DNA from: Firmicutes bacterium HGW-Firmicutes-7
Lineage (GTDB): Bacteria; Bacillota; Clostridia; Lachnospirales; Vallitaleaceae
Length of the DNA stretch: 64,000 bases
Direction of reading: 5' to 3'
NCBI GenBank assembly: GCA_002841375.1
Contig: PGZO01000008.1
Location: 62,001-126,000 of the forward strand
In this document: positions 62,951 to 64,000 of the stretch, in pieces
Layout of the letters: every line of letters starts with the position of its first letter
Position numbering within the stretch: the stretch's first letter is position 1
Position numbers and translations under genes: made by a program
The notes under the pieces: model-generated
Databases searched by the model: none
Told to the model about the DNA's origin: nothing
Seen by the model: the letters and a program-made list of their open reading frames with translations, nothing else

Positions 62951-64000
62951 TTATAAGCTTACCTCCTTTTTACCAGATAATTTAAAAAATATCAATAGGG
63001 AAATAATTGTTGTCAACGTTAAAATGCTTGCTAATGCTGCTGCCGTACCGTAACTTGCTCTAATAACTTCTGTATATATTGCAACTGACATTGTTCTAGT
63101 TTTACCTGTATAAAGGATAACAGAGGCGCTTAATTCATTAATAATTGTAATCCAGCTTAATATTGCTCCAGATAAAACGCCGGGCATCATCATAATAGCA
63201 GTTACTTTGAAGAAAGTCTTCACCGGTGAATCACCAAGACTAATAGCAGCTTCTTCCATACTAGGACTTATTTGATACAAAATGGCTGCACTAGACCTTA
63301 ATGTGTAGGGCAAGCGTCGAACGACAAAAGCAATAATAATAATCATTGCCGTACCACTTAATAACATTGGTTGATCATTAAATGCAAGCAGCAACGTGAT
63401 CCCTAGTACTGAACCTGGAATAATATATGGAAACATTGTCATTGAATCAATAATATTTGTAAGCCAACTTTTTCTTCTTGTTGTTATATACGCAATAAAC
63501 ATCGCCATAAAAATAATAATTATAATTGAAATAAGGCCAAATTTATACGTGTTAATAATAGGATTTCTTAGATTTTCAAAAACTGACTTATAACTTTCCA
63601 GAGAGAATCCCTCTATAAATATCGAACCCTTTGTGGCTTTAAATGAAGTATATACCACTGTAATCTGTGGAAGGATTGATAAAAACACAATAAAATATAT
63701 AGATAAATGTAATAGCACGTTCTTCATACCATATAATTTTTTAACTTGAATGGGGCGAAGAGAACTCATTGTAAATGATTTCTTGTTTACAACATACTTC
63801 TGCCCCAGAAACATCACACCTGTAATAATAACTAGAATAACTGCTAGTGCTGCTGCAAAATTAGCTTTTCCACCCATCTCACTAATAAATTCACTATAAA
63901 TTAATACGGGCATTACTGTGTAGCCTTCCCCTATTAACATTGGTGTACCAAAATCAGCTAAAGCATTCATAAACACCAATAATGAGCCTGCCAAAATTGT
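62951..64000 (-). CDS. ABC transporter permease, FbpB/iron-2-AEP type, 5' part outside window
   Basis: The frame is open to the last base (TIL then AGSLLVFMNALADFGTPMLIGEGY), so about 350 C-terminal residues of a longer permease are seen. The visible part has about nine membrane helices and covers the end of the first BPD_transp_1 domain and the whole second one, whose EAA loop reads EEAAISLGDSPVKTFFKVTAIMMMPGVLSGAI. The two-domain form is typical of Fe(III), thiamine or 2-aminoethylphosphonate importers. Associated ATPase and binding protein are not in the window. Confidence 0.9.
   Translation of the reverse strand, partial: TILAGSLLVFMNALADFGTPMLIGEGYTVMPVLIYSEFISEMGGKANFAAALAVILVIITGVMFLGQKYVVNKKSFTMSSLRPIQVKKLYGMKNVLLHLSIYFIVFLSILPQITVVYTSFKATKGSIFIEGFSLESYKSVFENLRNPIINTYKFGLISIIIIIFMAMFIAYITTRRKSWLTNIIDSMTMFPYIIPGSVLGITLLLAFNDQPMLLSGTAMIIIIAFVVRRLPYTLRSSAAILYQISPSMEEAAISLGDSPVKTFFKVTAIMMMPGVLSGAILSWITIINELSASVILYTGKTRTMSVAIYTEVIRASYGTAAALASILTLTTIISLLIFFKLSGKKEVSL

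Noticed and set aside
1-64000. CRISPR arrays, tRNA or rRNA genes, prophage
   Set aside because: No regularly spaced repeats, no cloverleaf or rRNA-like segments, and no phage structural or integrase genes were seen.

Overview
The window is AT-rich, with Shine-Dalgarno-led genes (many with GGAGG), some TTG and GTG starts, YesM/YesN-type two-component pairs, GlgC/GlgD, a levR-type sigma-54 activator and a four-helix Cys-rich copper protein. Together these point to a low-GC Gram-positive anaerobe of the Clostridia, most like the Lachnospirales. That placement is inference. No rRNA, tRNA, CRISPR array, prophage or complete transposase gene was seen.

Layout. 1-5,090: the end of a short-chain dehydrogenase, a modular N-acetylmuramoyl-L-alanine amidase, a Gx-transporter/NusG-II pair, and an SH3b-NlpC/P60 peptidase. 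5,091-5,987: a gene-free stretch with two nested palindromic elements in opposite orientation and a third dispersed repeat that supplies the trxB stop codon. 5,988-9,987: trxB with an orphan receiver, then glgCD. 10,000-17,300: a palindromic folC leader, folC, and a c-di-GMP operon (GGDEF-EAL protein, FapA/DUF342 protein, tandem-GAF protein). 17,500-26,224: MscS, a Mrp-type antiporter operon lacking full-length MrpA, MgtC, Pit plus its DUF47 partner, and a GDPD. 26,269-38,231: a TRAP transporter (dctPQM) behind an unusual regulatory run of binding protein-kinase-binding protein-kinase-response regulator, and an unknown surface protein. 38,434-42,089: a Csp-like protein, an SPFH/NfeD pair and a HTH-TPR regulator.

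42,086-52,225 is the most coherent module. A LevR-type sigma-54 activator is divergent from a lactose/cellobiose PTS operon (IIA-IIB-IIC, GH1, HPr, rpoN, GH4). The operon lies behind two exact-spacing -24/-12 promoters. The upstream one would make a short RNA of about 106 nt ending at an intrinsic terminator. Because sigma-54 is encoded in the operon that needs it, the module looks self-contained and self-reinforcing.

52,259-64,000: a HIT protein, nagB with a ROK repressor and its operator/promoter, and a split ArsP-type permease fused to a ferredoxin. That permease is divergent from a Crp/Fnr regulator, with a perfect 18-bp palindrome centred at -41.5 from the inferred permease start. Then come a membrane Fe-S protein, a 120-bp MITE-like element with a 7-bp direct repeat at its ends, a second Crp/Fnr gene, an OhrR-like MarR regulator with an operator-promoter palindrome, mutY, and a YesN/YesM pair next to the 3' part of an FbpB-type ABC permease that runs off the window.
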